Shown: positions 18,842 to 27,758 of the stretch, piece after piece
Layout of the letters: every line of letters begins with the position of its first letter
How positions within the stretch are numbered: position 1 is the stretch's first letter
Assembly: GCA_963826795.1 (NCBI GenBank)
Contig: CAWGYT010000008.1
Location: forward strand, 186,001 to 250,000
Length of the DNA: 64,000 nucleotides
Direction: 5' to 3'
DNA from: CAWGYT01 sp963826795
GTDB lineage: Bacteria > Planctomycetota > Planctomycetia > Pirellulales > Pirellulaceae
Position numbers and translations under genes: made by a program
The notes under the pieces: model-generated
Seen by the model: the letters and a program-made list of their open reading frames with translations, nothing else
Database searches by the model: none
What the model was told of the DNA's origin: nothing

Positions 18842-19444
18842 TTGAGTCGAATTCGTGTACGCGTCTGTGCCTACATCCTAACGCTGTATCCCGAGTCGAT
18901 CACGGGCACTCCGCTCGCAACAGCACGTCAAGGTGGAGCGCGCCTTCGGTCGCTGGACATGGGGCTGGCGCTACCTTCCTTTTGGACTCGAGGCGAAATC
19001 ACGGCTGCGTTTGCCGAAGCGAATCGCATTTGGACGCGCGAGGCGGACATCGAGTTTTCGCCGGTCACCATCTCGCGGCGAGACGAAAGCGTGCCTGCCG
19101 ATGAGAGCAGCTTGTGGATTCGCTTTGTGAACGACTTGCCGCCACACGGTCGCGGCATTGGCGTGGGCTTTGTCAATGACTTGCCGTCGCAGGAGGGTGG
19201 ATGGGGCGGGGGGCGTGTCGCCGTGATCTCCGGTCGGAACGCGAGATCGGGACTGCCCGGCTTTGCCGGAAATTTGCTTGCGCACGAGTTGGGACATGTG
19301 CTGATCGACGATCCCAATCACGGGTTGGCACGAAGCGAACCGAGCAATTTGATGTTCGACAGGCGAAACCCTCGCGTCGCGAACGCCGGACTGCTCAACG
19401 ACCGCCAACGCCAGTCTGCCCGAAGACGTGCCCAAGCACTTTAA
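18842..19444 (+). CDS. Probable zinc metalloprotease (HExxH with Met-turn-like motif)
   Basis: This 200-residue protein starts at a TTG (18842) after a GGGG-containing leader; the start is tentative. The core motif is LLAHELGHVLIDDPNH: H148, E149 and H152 form the zinc motif. H160 is a candidate third ligand, although its spacing is two residues longer than the metzincin HExxHxxGxxH. SNLMF at 169-173 resembles the Met-turn of matrixin-like proteases. An upstream segment repeats FVNDLP twice (95-100, 110-115). No signal peptide is evident. It lies between repeat copies A and B in an eroded region, yet its frame is intact. Function as a peptidase is inferred from the motif only. Confidence 0.65.
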   Translation: MSRIRVRVCAYILTLYPESITGTPLATARQGGARLRSLDMGLALPSFWTRGEITAAFAEANRIWTREADIEFSPVTISRRDESVPADESSLWIRFVNDLPPHGRGIGVGFVNDLPSQEGGWGGGRVAVISGRNARSGLPGFAGNLLAHELGHVLIDDPNHGLARSEPSNLMFDRRNPRVANAGLLNDRQRQSARRRAQAL

Positions 19445-19458
19445 GGCGTGCCGTTCAT

Positions 19459-19647
19459 AAGGGGTCAGGTCTTCCCGCGCCGGTAGATTGGGAAGACCTG
19501 AGAAAAGACTCGCGCGGTCACGTATGGCCATGATCGGTCCGAGACCTTTGTCGACCTGAGAGAGGAACGACGACTCACCTCGGGATGAGGCTGAGTCACT
19601 CTCCATACCTCCCAACTTCCGAAATAGAAAGGCCTGACCCGTTTTTG
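19459..19647. repeat. ~185-bp interspersed repeat, copy B
   Basis: This copy begins AAGGGGTCAGGTCTTCCC and ends AAGGCCTGACCCGTTTTT. Over most of its length it is very similar to copy C, sharing blocks such as GGTCACGTATGGCCATGATC and CTCCCAACTTCCGA. It begins 14 bases after the metalloprotease stop and ends inside a DUF2294 gene, of which only the first ~36 codons remain. Confidence 0.85.
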
Positions 19648-19756
19648 CGTCCAAATGGGTGCGGATATCCTTGGGGCCCCGACCCCTGTACTCCTGCTCG
19701 AAGCGCGATACTCCCTCGCAAATGGCGGACTCAATTTCTCCCTGTGTTTCATGCAT
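19648..19756 (-). pseudogene. DUF2294 protein stump cut by repeat B
   Basis: Reading leftward from the ATG at 19756, the frame gives MHETQGEIESAICEGVSRF, then EQEYRGRGPKDIRTHL. This is a close match to the start of DUF2294 proteins (pattern E-aI-FE-EY-GRGPk-ir). After about 36 residues the sequence runs into repeat copy B, and the rest of the domain (normally another 80 or more residues) is absent. The stump is a clear insertion or deletion scar. The function of DUF2294 is unknown. Confidence 0.7.
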
Positions 19757-19925
19757 GTGGTCCAGTGGAGAAGGTATGCTAAATGAGGAAGCGAAGATCG
19801 GATTCCACTTAAACGTGTCGTCATATCCGATCAACGGTGACCTTCCAGCGATAATTCATAGACCGGCAATCGGGGTCGCGGCTTTGATCGGGCCGTGGCA
19901 CGCGGACAATCCCGGCGTCGACTCC

Positions 19926-19954
19926 TTGTCACGTGTAGGGGAAATGGATACACT
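19926..19954 (+). promoter_or_regulatory. Sigma-70-like promoter for the orphan RNA
   Basis: A -35 box TTGTCA (19926-19931) and a -10 box TACACT (19949-19954) are separated by exactly 17 bases. The predicted transcription start near 19961 coincides with the left arm of the first RNA hairpin. It is the best consensus promoter I noticed in the window. Confidence 0.65.
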
Positions 19955-19960
19955 AAAAAC

Positions 19961-20116
19961 CTGTCAACGGTCGTAACAACTTCGTTTCCACCGGTGACAA
20001 ACGATCCAAACTTCGGATGACTAGGTGAAGAGCACCCTGTTTCGACAGGGGGCTCGTTAAAGAGTAAGCCGACGCGGCAAAGCACACTTGAGTGGCTTGC
20101 CGCGTCGGCTTTTTTT
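19961..20116 (+). ncRNA. Candidate structured small RNA, family not recognised
   Basis: About 156 bases lie between a consensus promoter and an intrinsic terminator without any open frame. Hairpin 1 pairs TGTCA/CGGT (19962-19971) with ACCG/TGACA (19990-19999). A small hairpin pairs ATCC with GGAT (20004-20017). Hairpin 3 is GAGC-A-CCCTGT, loop TTCG, ACAGGG-G-GCTC (20030-20055), a ten-pair stem. The terminator hairpin follows. I do not recognise it as 6S RNA, SRP RNA, tmRNA, RNase P RNA or a common riboswitch. It ends 358 bases before the first glycan gene, so it could be an independent sRNA or an attenuated leader of that operon. Confidence 0.6.
20066..20116 (+). terminator. Strong intrinsic terminator
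   Basis: A near-perfect hairpin has arms AAGCCGACGCGGCAA (20066-20080) and TTGCCGCGTCGGCTT (20097-20111). The stem extends inward through AGC/GCT and CAC/GTG to a TTGA loop, and is followed by a run of T to 20116. It ends the candidate RNA. Confidence 0.9.
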
Positions 20117-20473
20117 GTGCGTTGATCCTCGGTCAAGGACTGAAGCGAGTCGGGGCTGACTTGCCGAAGCGCACCGTTGTGAATCCAAGTAAGAGCGTCA
20201 AATGGATGACAAGAGGAGACCAGGGTGTCGACGCTCCTCGACGGCGCGAGCCCTCGGTTCACGCGGCGACGATGCAGGCCGGGTGAAACCTCAAAAGAAG
20301 GGCGCGACTCGGGTAACGCCAACTGCGCCGTCTGACATCAAATCGGAGGCAAACGGCTATCGCTTGGACGAAACGCCCGAGTAACGGTGTCATTGCTGTT
20401 TCTCCCAAGAGATGAATGCGACGCCGGCCGCACTCATCAATTCCAACAATTCCCGGCGTGGGAGAAGTATCCC
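20117..20473. other. Leader region of the glycan operon
   Basis: These 357 bases precede the first glycosyltransferase. No gene or conserved structure was recognised. The reading frame of the first gene stays open upstream to 20387 but without a ribosome-binding site. Confidence 0.4.
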
Positions 20474-21706
20474 GTGAAGAAACTTAAGCCGCTCTTCCTA
20501 TCGACGTATCCGCCAGAAGAGTGCGGTATAGCCACGTTCACGAAGGATTCGGCAGATGCGGTCGATTTGGCAGCAGGGCAGAATGTGTCGTCGATTGCTG
20601 CGATTCAGAGAACGCGCACACTCGCCGGCATCGATTCGCGTGTCGTTCACGTCATTGACAATAGTCGTCCCCATGATTATCGCCTGGCAGCGGAAGTGGC
20701 CAACGACGGGCCCTATGACGTAGTCAGCCTGCAGCACGAGTTCGGCCTTTATCCAGACAACTGGGGCAGCCGCGTGGTGGAATTCATGCACAATTGTGAC
20801 AAGCCGATCGTCACTACCTTGCACACGTTGTTGACACAGCCTGACGAGGTACCGCGTCGCTTGATTCGTGCGATTGCGAAGCGCAGTGAAAAGGTCGTGG
20901 TGATGACGAAGATCGCGGCCAGTCTGTTAGCTGACGTGTATGGTGTGCCGCGCTCGTTAGTAGAAATCATCCCGCATGGGGTGCCAACGGTACCGTTTGA
21001 GCGCGAAACACGCCACAAAGAACAACTCGGACTGGCAGGTCGAAAGGTGATTTGCACTTTCGGACTCATGAATGCGGGCAAGGGTCTCGAATACATGATC
21101 CGCGCGATGCCGGAAATCGTGAACGCCTGCCCTGAAGCCATTTACTTGATCGTCGGTGTGACTCACCCGCAAGTCAAGCGCAGGGAAGGTGAAGCCTATC
21201 GCGAAGGTCTGATCGCTCTGGCCGATTCACTGGGCGTGGGAGAACACGTGCGTTTCGTCAACCAGTATCTAAGTCTGTCCGAGCTACTTCGTAACTTGCA
21301 GTCTTGCGACGTCTTCGTGACTCCGTATCCCGGCAAAGATCAAATCGCCAGTGGCACCATGGCCTACGCAATGGCAGCCGTCGGTGCAGTGGTCAGCACG
21401 CCATATCTCTACGCACAAGAAGTGCTGGCTAACGGACGCGGTGCGATTGTGCCTTTTGGCGATAGCAAGGCAATGTCGGTGGCGACATTGCAACTGCTAA
21501 CCGACGCCTCACTCTTATCCGAGACGCGACGGTTGGCCTACCAATATGCGAAGCCGATGTTTTGGCCGGCCGTCGGGCGCAAGTACTTGGAACTGTTCAC
21601 TGAAGTCGCCGACAGGCACCACCTGAAAACCGCTCCAAAGATTCGCACGACTTCGCCGCGGAGCGACAAAACCCATCATCACGACCTTGTGCAGAAAGAA
21701 AACTAA
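20474..21706 (+). CDS. GT4-family glycosyltransferase
   Basis: This GT-B fold transferase of about 410 residues opens VKKLKPLFLSTYPPEECGIATFTKD, the usual nucleotide-sugar glycosyltransferase start. A GTG at 20474 preceded by GGGAGAAG is the likely start. The N-terminal domain has LQHEFGLY and TTLHTLL; the C-terminal GT4 domain has FGLMNAGKGLEYMIRA and VTPYPG...SGTMAYAMAAGA-like donor-site residues. It should transfer a sugar from a nucleotide donor to a glycan acceptor in the cytoplasm; donor and acceptor are not evident. Its stop overlaps the next start (TAATG), so it is coupled to the toroid and GH130 genes, which points to mannose-containing glycan metabolism. Confidence 0.85.
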   Translation: MKKLKPLFLSTYPPEECGIATFTKDSADAVDLAAGQNVSSIAAIQRTRTLAGIDSRVVHVIDNSRPHDYRLAAEVANDGPYDVVSLQHEFGLYPDNWGSRVVEFMHNCDKPIVTTLHTLLTQPDEVPRRLIRAIAKRSEKVVVMTKIAASLLADVYGVPRSLVEIIPHGVPTVPFERETRHKEQLGLAGRKVICTFGLMNAGKGLEYMIRAMPEIVNACPEAIYLIVGVTHPQVKRREGEAYREGLIALADSLGVGEHVRFVNQYLSLSELLRNLQSCDVFVTPYPGKDQIASGTMAYAMAAVGAVVSTPYLYAQEVLANGRGAIVPFGDSKAMSVATLQLLTDASLLSETRRLAYQYAKPMFWPAVGRKYLELFTEVADRHHLKTAPKIRTTSPRSDKTHHHDLVQKEN

Positions 21707-22845
21707 TGCCGCGTCCCATCTACTTACCGCTCGGCCACTTGGATCGAATGACCGATTCAACAGGATTGATTCAACATGCGATCTACAGTGTTCCGCGGCG
21801 CGAAAGCGGATACACGACCGACGACAATGCGCGAGCACTACGGCTATGTGTACGCTTGTGGAATGAGCAAAAGGATGAACGAGTGCTGTCGCGAGTTTCG
21901 TGCTACCTAAGCTTTCTCGAAGATGCTCGCCACCCGGTGCGTGGCTTTCACAATTTCCTAAGTTACCAACGCGACTGGCTGGATACTGGTGGCACCGGCG
22001 ATTGCCAGGGCCAATCCGTGTTGGCGTTGGCGGAAGTGCTCAGTAGTACCTTGCCCAGCGGCTTCCGTAGCCTGGCTCGCGAACTCCTTAATGGCGCACT
22101 CCCGGCGCTGGCCGAGCTCAGAAGCTTGCGGGCGCAAGCCTATGTGATTCAGGCCTGGGCCATGCTTTGGCGTGCCGGTATTGAGGACACTGTTCCGATG
22201 GAGGGCATCGCTCGATGCGCGGCGGCTCGTCTGGTCGAGTGCTACCAACGTTCGGAGCGTCCGGATTGGCACTGGTTCGAGTCGCAGATGACTTATGCAA
22301 ACGCCGTTTTGCCCCACGCTTTGTTCGACGCAGCCGAGCGTTGGCCCGACGAAGTGTTTCTGTCCCTCGCTGAGACGTCTTTCGGCTTTCTCAATTTCGT
22401 GACAACCGCGGACGGTGTTTTTTGGCCGATCGGTAATCGCGATTGGTACTCGCACGGAGAAGCGAAATCGCGCTACGATCAGCAGCCAGTGGAAGCCTCC
22501 ACGATGGCTGCCGCAGCGCTCGCAGCGTATCAACAACAGGGCGACGACAAGTATTTGGCGATTTTCCGCAGAGCGCATGAATGGTTCCTTGGAAAGAACA
22601 GCCTGAAACAGCCGCTCGCCGATGTGACGAGTGGCGCCTGTTGCGACGGACTTGAAACGGCCGGCGTCAACCAAAACCAAGGCGCGGAATCGACGCTCGC
22701 CTATCTGTGGACCGAGTTGAATCGCCTCGACATCTCGCGAGCGGTGTCAGCCGCAACGACCGAGTCCGCGACCACCGAAGCGTCGCAATACCAATCGAAG
22801 CACGAACGACCCTCTCACAGCGCCGCTAGTCACAACTCCCCATGA
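21706..22845 (+). CDS. Glycan-associated alpha/alpha-toroid protein
   Basis: This 379-residue, mostly helical protein opens PRPIYLPLGHLDRMTDSTGLIQHA and contains GYTTDDNARALR, YANAVLPHALFDAAERW and a WPIGNRDW segment. This is the style of (alpha/alpha)6-barrel proteins encoded beside or fused to GT4 transferases and GH130 phosphorylases. Conserved Asp, His and Trp residues suggest carbohydrate binding or hydrolysis, but I cannot name a reaction. Its ATG overlaps the stop of the upstream transferase by one base, and its end overlaps the GH130 start by four (ATGA). The last ~40 residues are a Ser/Thr-rich tail. Confidence 0.75.
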   Translation: MPRPIYLPLGHLDRMTDSTGLIQHAIYSVPRRESGYTTDDNARALRLCVRLWNEQKDERVLSRVSCYLSFLEDARHPVRGFHNFLSYQRDWLDTGGTGDCQGQSVLALAEVLSSTLPSGFRSLARELLNGALPALAELRSLRAQAYVIQAWAMLWRAGIEDTVPMEGIARCAAARLVECYQRSERPDWHWFESQMTYANAVLPHALFDAAERWPDEVFLSLAETSFGFLNFVTTADGVFWPIGNRDWYSHGEAKSRYDQQPVEASTMAAAALAAYQQQGDDKYLAIFRRAHEWFLGKNSLKQPLADVTSGACCDGLETAGVNQNQGAESTLAYLWTELNRLDISRAVSAATTESATTEASQYQSKHERPSHSAASHNSP

Positions 22846-24310
22846 ACCACCAGGCAATTAACGTGAGACGTGATGACACCGTCCTTAAGCCGGACCAGTC
22901 ACGCGTACTTCTTCGGCCTTTCAAACCCGGCGATTCGGAGCGTGTCCGCGGGATTATCGCTCGGATCATGTCCCTTCCCGAAGAGCAGGTCGGACTCCTT
23001 CTGGCGGAAGTCACTGCCGAGTTTTCTCAACGGCACCAACGACTGCACGCCAGACTGTTAGAACGCTTCGAACAGGTCCGCCAAGAGCATGATCCTGACG
23101 GCAAACTAACTCAGCAAAGACGCCTGTTGATCGGCTCTTACTTCCTGGCTGAATACTCCCTTGAATCCGCCGCACTCTTCAATCCATCGATTATTCCCCA
23201 CCCAGATCAGACGGGGCTGCTGCCCGGCGCCTTGAGATTCATTCTCAGTTTGCGCACGACAGGTGAGGGACACATCTCTTCGATTACGTTTCGTACTGGA
23301 GTCATTCATTCCAACAATCAGATCGAAGTGCTGGAAGCTGAGGGCTTCCTCACGGAGCCTCGGCAGATCCCGAATCCGTCGTTCGACAAGGAGTTGTTTG
23401 CACGTAAGCTTCGAGAGTTGGGATTGAACGGCGAATTCACGTGCCGCGTCATGAATCGACTCGACGTGTCGTTCACGATGCAGGACCTCCGATGCGCCAT
23501 CGACGCGGAGCTGGACCTTGAGCGACAGGCGGAAGGAGTGTTGCAGGAAGATCAAAACGTTGCGCTCGGTATTTGGATGCTCGCCCGTTCGAATTACGAG
23601 GTTCAGTTTCAACCGGAACAGCGAATATCGGAGCGCATCCTCTTTCCGGCCACGCCATCACAAAGCAACGGCATCGAGGACGCGAGATTTGTCCGTTTCC
23701 ACAACGAGGACGGCAGCTATATCTACTATGCAACGTTCACAGCCTTCGATGGCAAAGTGATCATGCCAGAGATGGTTGAAACAGTTGACTTTCTTCGTTT
23801 TCGATTTATCACCTTGAATGGGCCGGCCGCACAGAACAAGGGGATGGCCATGTTCCCCCGAAAGATCGGCGGGCAATATGCAATGCTCGCACGCCAGGAC
23901 AACGAGAGCATCTACCTCAGTTTCTCCGACAATATCCATTTCTGGAACGAGCGCAAGGCGCTACTAAAGCCGACCTTTGCATGGGAATTGATACAAATCG
24001 GGAATTGCGGATCTCCCATCGAAACCGACGCCGGTTGGTTGGTGCTCAGTCATGGTGTTGGTCCCCTGCGAAAATACTGCATCGGCGCCTTCCTGTTGGA
24101 CCGCGACGACCCGAGTAAAGTTGTGGGCGCTTGCGTGCGCCGCTGCTTCAGCCCAACGAGAAGGAGCGAAAGGGCTACGTGCCGAACGTTGTATATACCT
24201 GCGGTGCCCTGCTACACAACCGTCAACTTATCATCCCCTATGGTTTGGCGGATCACGCCACCGGTTTCGCAACGGTTCCCGTGGATGAGGTCCTGGCTGC
24301 AATGGAATGA
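22842..24310 (+). CDS. GH130 beta-mannoside phosphorylase/hydrolase-like protein, frameshifted near the C-terminus
   Basis: An N-terminal helical extension of about 180 residues precedes the five-bladed propeller of GH130. Landmarks are SNGIEDARFVRF with the catalytic-type Asp, YYATFTAFDG, NKGMAMFPRKIGGQYAMLAR and IQIGNCGSPIETDAGWLVLSHGVGP. After DDPSKVVG, near 24125-24128, one base is missing. The next frame continues RLRAPLLQPNEKERKGYVPN and VVYTCGALLHNRQLIIPYGL to a proper stop at 24308-24310. The uncorrected frame runs into nonsense residues. GH130 enzymes phosphorolyse or hydrolyse beta-mannosides; this long-N-terminus subgroup is poorly characterised. Its location between glycosyltransferases suggests mannoside turnover within the same pathway. 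Confidence 0.85.
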
Positions 24311-24327
24311 GAAGATCGCCGAAACCA

Positions 24328-25365
24328 TGACGCAGAACACAACACAGAATCGCGGTCCTCTCGCCTGTCGCATGGCGAACTCCACCTCGGCAGTACGGCG
24401 CATGGGAAACCGTTGCCAGTAATATCACCGAGGGACTTGTGGCTCGCGGGTGGGATGTGACACTCTTCGCCACAGGGGATTCTGTGACGAGTGCTCGCCT
24501 GCAGTCCGTTGTCGAACGGGGATACGAAGAGGACGCCGCGGTCGATTCCAAGGTAGCCGAGTACCTTCACATCTCCGAGGTATTCGAACGGGCGGCTGAG
24601 TTTGACCTGATTCATAGTCACTATGACTTCATGGCGTTGACATACACGCGACTGGTCAGCACTCCGGTCTTGACCACCATCCACGGTTTCTCGTCGCCGG
24701 AAATCATGACCGTCTACCAGAAGTATCGCGACGGATACTTCGTGTCAATTAGTGAATCGGATCGAGCTGTCGGGCTGAACTATCTTGGTACTGTGTACAA
24801 CGGGATCGATCTCTCGTTATACCCGCTTCAATCCTCGCACGGAGATAACTTGATTTTTCTAGGCCGAATTCACCCGGACAAGGGAGTTCATCTGGCAATT
24901 GAAGTGGCTCGTCAGAGCGGATGGCCGCTGGTGATCGCTGGCATCATTCAGGACAAGACCTACTACGACGAACAAGTCAAACCACATCTCGATCATCAAA
25001 TCCGCTATATCGGGTCCGTGGATATCGAAGGCAAGAATGGATTGTTTGCCGGCGCCAGGGCATTACTGCACCTCAACACGATCCCCGAGCGGTTCGGTCT
25101 TGTATTGGCAGAGGCGAATGCCGCCGGCGTTCCCGTAATCGCCATGAATCTCGGCTCCTGCCGCGAAGTAATCCGCGACGGTCAAACCGGATTTCTCGTC
25201 AACAACGTGCACGAAGCCGTGCAGTCGTTGCGGAAGCTCGACGAAATTGATCAGACGGCCTGTCGGGAGCACGTTCAGCAACGATTCTCCATCGACACGA
25301 TGGTGGCAGGGTACGAAAGAGTCTATGCCGAGATATTTTCCCTGGAATCTAACAGGCAATCATGA
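24328..25365 (+). CDS. GT4-family glycosyltransferase, 5' end disturbed
   Basis: The main frame carries the family start RIAVLSPVAWRTPPRQYGAW, then LVARGWDVTLFATGDS, DLIHSHYDF, YNGIDLSLYP, NLIFLGRIHPDKG and the donor-site segment PERFGLVLAEANAAGVPVIA. This is a complete GT-B fold. The conserved segment before VARGW lies upstream of the first in-frame ATG (24439), so that ATG is too late. An ATG at 24328 lies in the adjacent frame and would join the protein if one base near 24345-24355 were corrected. Without correction no start codon exists at the expected place. It is the last gene of the glycan operon; repeat copy C follows 16 bases after the stop. Confidence 0.8.
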
Positions 25366-25381
25366 TTTGTGACTCGCCCAT

Positions 25382-25560
25382 AAGGGGTCAGGTCTTCTCG
25401 CACCGCGGGAAGACCTGAGAAAAGATTCGCGAGGTCACGTATGGCCATGATCGGTCCGAGCCCCCTATCGACCTGAGAGAAGGACGACTCCACTCGAGAT
25501 GAGGCTGAGGCCCTCTCCAATTCTCCCAACTTCCGACATAAAAAGACCTGACCCCTTTTT
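25382..25560. repeat. ~185-bp interspersed repeat, copy C
   Basis: The copy runs from AAGGGGTCAGGTCTTCTC to AAAAAGACCTGACCCCTTTTT-like sequence. Its internal order matches copy B (CACGTATGGCCATGATCGG, CGACCTGAGAGA, CTCCCAACTTCCGA). It fills almost the whole gap between the convergent GT4 and hyfF stops. Here it damages no gene, and its palindromic ends could act as a bidirectional terminator. Confidence 0.85.
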
Positions 25561-25567
25561 CCTTCAA

Positions 25568-27001
25568 TCACCCGAGGCTTGTAGAAATTGGACGGCACCG
25601 TGGATGCACTCGGTCAGGAACGGCGGGTTGTAAATGCCAAGCACGAGCGTGATGGTCATGCAGACGGCGATCGGGGCAACGACCGCGAAACGGTCCGTGA
25701 ATTGGGTGCCTTCTGAAGGATTCGGTGCCGTGACCGAAGGCACAATTAATCAGCGTGTTCCCCATCCCAAGGAAAACGAGCAGCAGCAGCAGCAGGAACA
25801 GAAGGCCCGGGACCAGACGCCCCGTCGCAAAGGCGCCGCTGATCATCTGGTACTCGCTGACGAACGGCCCAAATAAGGGAGACCCAGTAATCGCGAAAAA
25901 ACCGACTAACATCAGAGTGCCCGTGAACGGCAAGCGACGTAGAACCCCTTGGACTTCATCGGTCGACTTGCTGCCGTAAGCGCGATGAATGTTGCCGGCC
26001 GCCATGAACAAGCCAACTTTGCAAATGCTATTGTGGACCACATGCAGCAGAGACCCCGCAACAGCGGATCCACCGATCCCGATGCCAAAGGCGAGCATGC
26101 CCATATGCTCGACGCTGGAATACGCCAAACACCGCTTGATGTCTTTCTGACGTGCCATGAACACTGCGGCCGTACCCATCGAAAACAGGCCGAAGAACAG
26201 CAGAATGCGTTGAGCGTAGGCGTCGTCGTGTGCGATCCGCGCGATATGGAAGAAACGCAGAATGCAGAGAAACGCACACGTCGTCAGCCCGCCTGCCAGC
26301 AGCCCACCGATCATGCCGGGCGCCTCGCCGTACGCGTCCGGCTTCCACGTATGCATCGGAGCCAAGCCCATCTTGGTGCCGTAACCAACGATCAGCAGCA
26401 CAAACGACGCATGCATCCAAGGCAGCGACAGCTGATGCGAATGATCGACCAGATCATCGAATAATAAGGTCGATTCTGAACCAGCCTCAATCATCGAATA
26501 CGCGAGGAAGAACGAGCCCATCAGCGCCAAGGCGATCCCGACTGATCCGATCAATAAGTACTTCCAGGTAGCCTCCAGCGACCGCTGGTTATGGTTAAAG
26601 TAAATGCAGGGGGCAGTCACAAGTGTTGTTGTTTCCATCGCCACCCACATTAATCCGAGGTGGTGCGACATCGCAACCAGGCTCATCATCGCCAACAGCA
26701 ACAGCAAACAAGCACAGACGACGCGATTCGGACGCTCGTCACGCGCGTGCAAATACGCCGGAGCGTATAGAGAACAGAGGAAGAACACGAAACTGATGAC
26801 GCCGATAAACAATCGACTGAGGGGATCGATCGCCAGCCAGCGATTGAACATCCACTGGTTTCCCTGGCCTAGCAGCCACGCGGTCAATCCCAAGTGCAGG
26901 GTAGCGGCCAACGGCAGCAACCACGGACGAGTCTTGTTATCCGGAACGGCAAATGCGATCGCCGCAGCAATCAGCGGAATCACGATCAGCAACAGCATCA
27001 T
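25568..27001 (-). CDS. hyfF: HyfF/NuoL-like proton-pumping membrane subunit, frameshifted near the C-terminus
   Basis: This antiporter-like subunit of about 475 residues has many transmembrane helices. It carries signatures of the NuoL/M/N-MrpA/D family: METTTLVTAPCIYF, TKMGLAPMHTWKPDAYGEAP, and RQKDIKRCLAYSSVEHMG with the conserved Lys/His pair. The acidic residue in WVAMETT matches the pump glutamate. Near 25743-25750 the frame slips by one base. The correct continuation is VPSVTAPNPSEGTQFTDRFA and then VCMTITLVLGIYNPPFLTEC, to the TGA at 25568. It is the last gene of the minus-strand membrane arm. It probably moves protons or sodium ions coupled to electron transfer in the hyfGHI module; the ion is unknown. 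Confidence 0.85.
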   Translation of the reverse strand: MMLLLIVIPLIAAAIAFAVPDNKTRPWLLPLAATLHLGLTAWLLGQGNQWMFNRWLAIDPLSRLFIGVISFVFFLCSLYAPAYLHARDERPNRVVCACLLLLLAMMSLVAMSHHLGLMWVAMETTTLVTAPCIYFNHNQRSLEATWKYLLIGSVGIALALMGSFFLAYSMIEAGSESTLLFDDLVDHSHQLSLPWMHASFVLLIVGYGTKMGLAPMHTWKPDAYGEAPGMIGGLLAGGLTTCAFLCILRFFHIARIAHDDAYAQRILLFFGLFSMGTAAVFMARQKDIKRCLAYSSVEHMGMLAFGIGIGGSAVAGSLLHVVHNSICKVGLFMAAGNIHRAYGSKSTDEVQGVLRRLPFTGTLMLVGFFAITGSPLFGPFVSEYQMISGAFATGRLVPGLLFLLLLLLVFLGMGNTLINCAFGHGTESFRRHPIHGPFRGRCPDRRLHDHHARAWHLQPAVPDRVHPRCRPISTSLG

Positions 27002-27069
27002 CGAAGGCAGTCCAATCTCGGTAGATGTCGTGAGGAATTGGCAACGCGATGCGGGAATGCCCTGTTCAT

Positions 27070-27758
27070 CTATTCCCGCAATGTCCGTAAGTGCTCGGTA
27101 CTCGCCTCAGGGAAAGCTCGGCTGACGTGGTTCACAATGATCCCCATCACGAACACGCCGACAAACAAGTCCAATACGACGCCGAACTCCACCAATACGG
27201 GCACCGCTTCGATCAAGAGCAAGCCAAAAATGAAAATCCCGTTCTCCATCACGATATAGCCGAGCACTTGCCCGAGTGCCTCGCGGCGCGTGACGAGGAT
27301 CAAAAACCCAGCCAGCACGGTAGCCAACGCGGCTGGGATTAAGAGGTGGTGCCGATGTCCTTCCGGCATCGGCAACCGACGCGAGAAGATGATCGCCGCG
27401 CCGGTGCCAATCCCGCCCAACAACAGGGTTGGCACAAACCCCACGACCGAACTGATGGTTGTGCGAATGTCCGCCAACAGGACCGCCTTGAACAGCAACT
27501 TGGGTATCAGAAATCCCTTGATGCTGACGATCGCGACGCGTAAGCAAGCCGAGCCGCAGCAGACTGAGGGGACTCATCGTGGTCAGCCCGCCTCCCTGGG
27601 GCAAGAAGCCTTCGTGGACAATCGGATACAATCAACCCCAGCACCACGCCTTGCAGGGCCACGACGAGAATCAGCGTACGCAGACGCGCACGCGCCAGCA
27701 AGTAAAAATTCAACATCAGGACGATCACCATGCACGGATCGACGATGCTTGAAATCAT
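27070..27758 (-). CDS. hyfE: HyfE-like membrane subunit, two frameshifts
   Basis: This is a small hydrophobic subunit related to hydrogenase-4 component E and, at its N-terminus, to NuoK/MrpC. It starts MISSIVDPCMVIVLMLNFYL at 27758, its ATG overlapping the hyfC stop (ATGA). One-base slips near 27630 and near 27540 move the frame from VLGLI to EGFLPQGGGLTTMSPLSLLR to SIKGFLIPKLLFKAVLLADI. The C-terminal half is clean: GIGTGAAIIFSRRL ... VMENGIFIFGLLLIEAVPVL ... HVSRAFPEAS. About 229 residues after correction. HyfE-like subunits are found in hydrogenase-4 and in Ehr-type complexes but not in standard complex I, which helps identify the cluster. Confidence 0.8.

Noticed and set aside
19961..20116. 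Orphan RNA as tmRNA, 6S RNA, SRP RNA or a cobalamin or glycine riboswitch
   Set aside because: None of the conserved motifs of these RNAs could be found, and the transcript is terminated well before the next gene.
18009..25560. Repeat copies A to C as short protein genes (a shared reading such as DLANLFSGLP...REDLTP)
   Set aside because: The similar translations follow from shared DNA repeat sequence. There are no consistent starts, and the frames run into unrelated flanking sequence.
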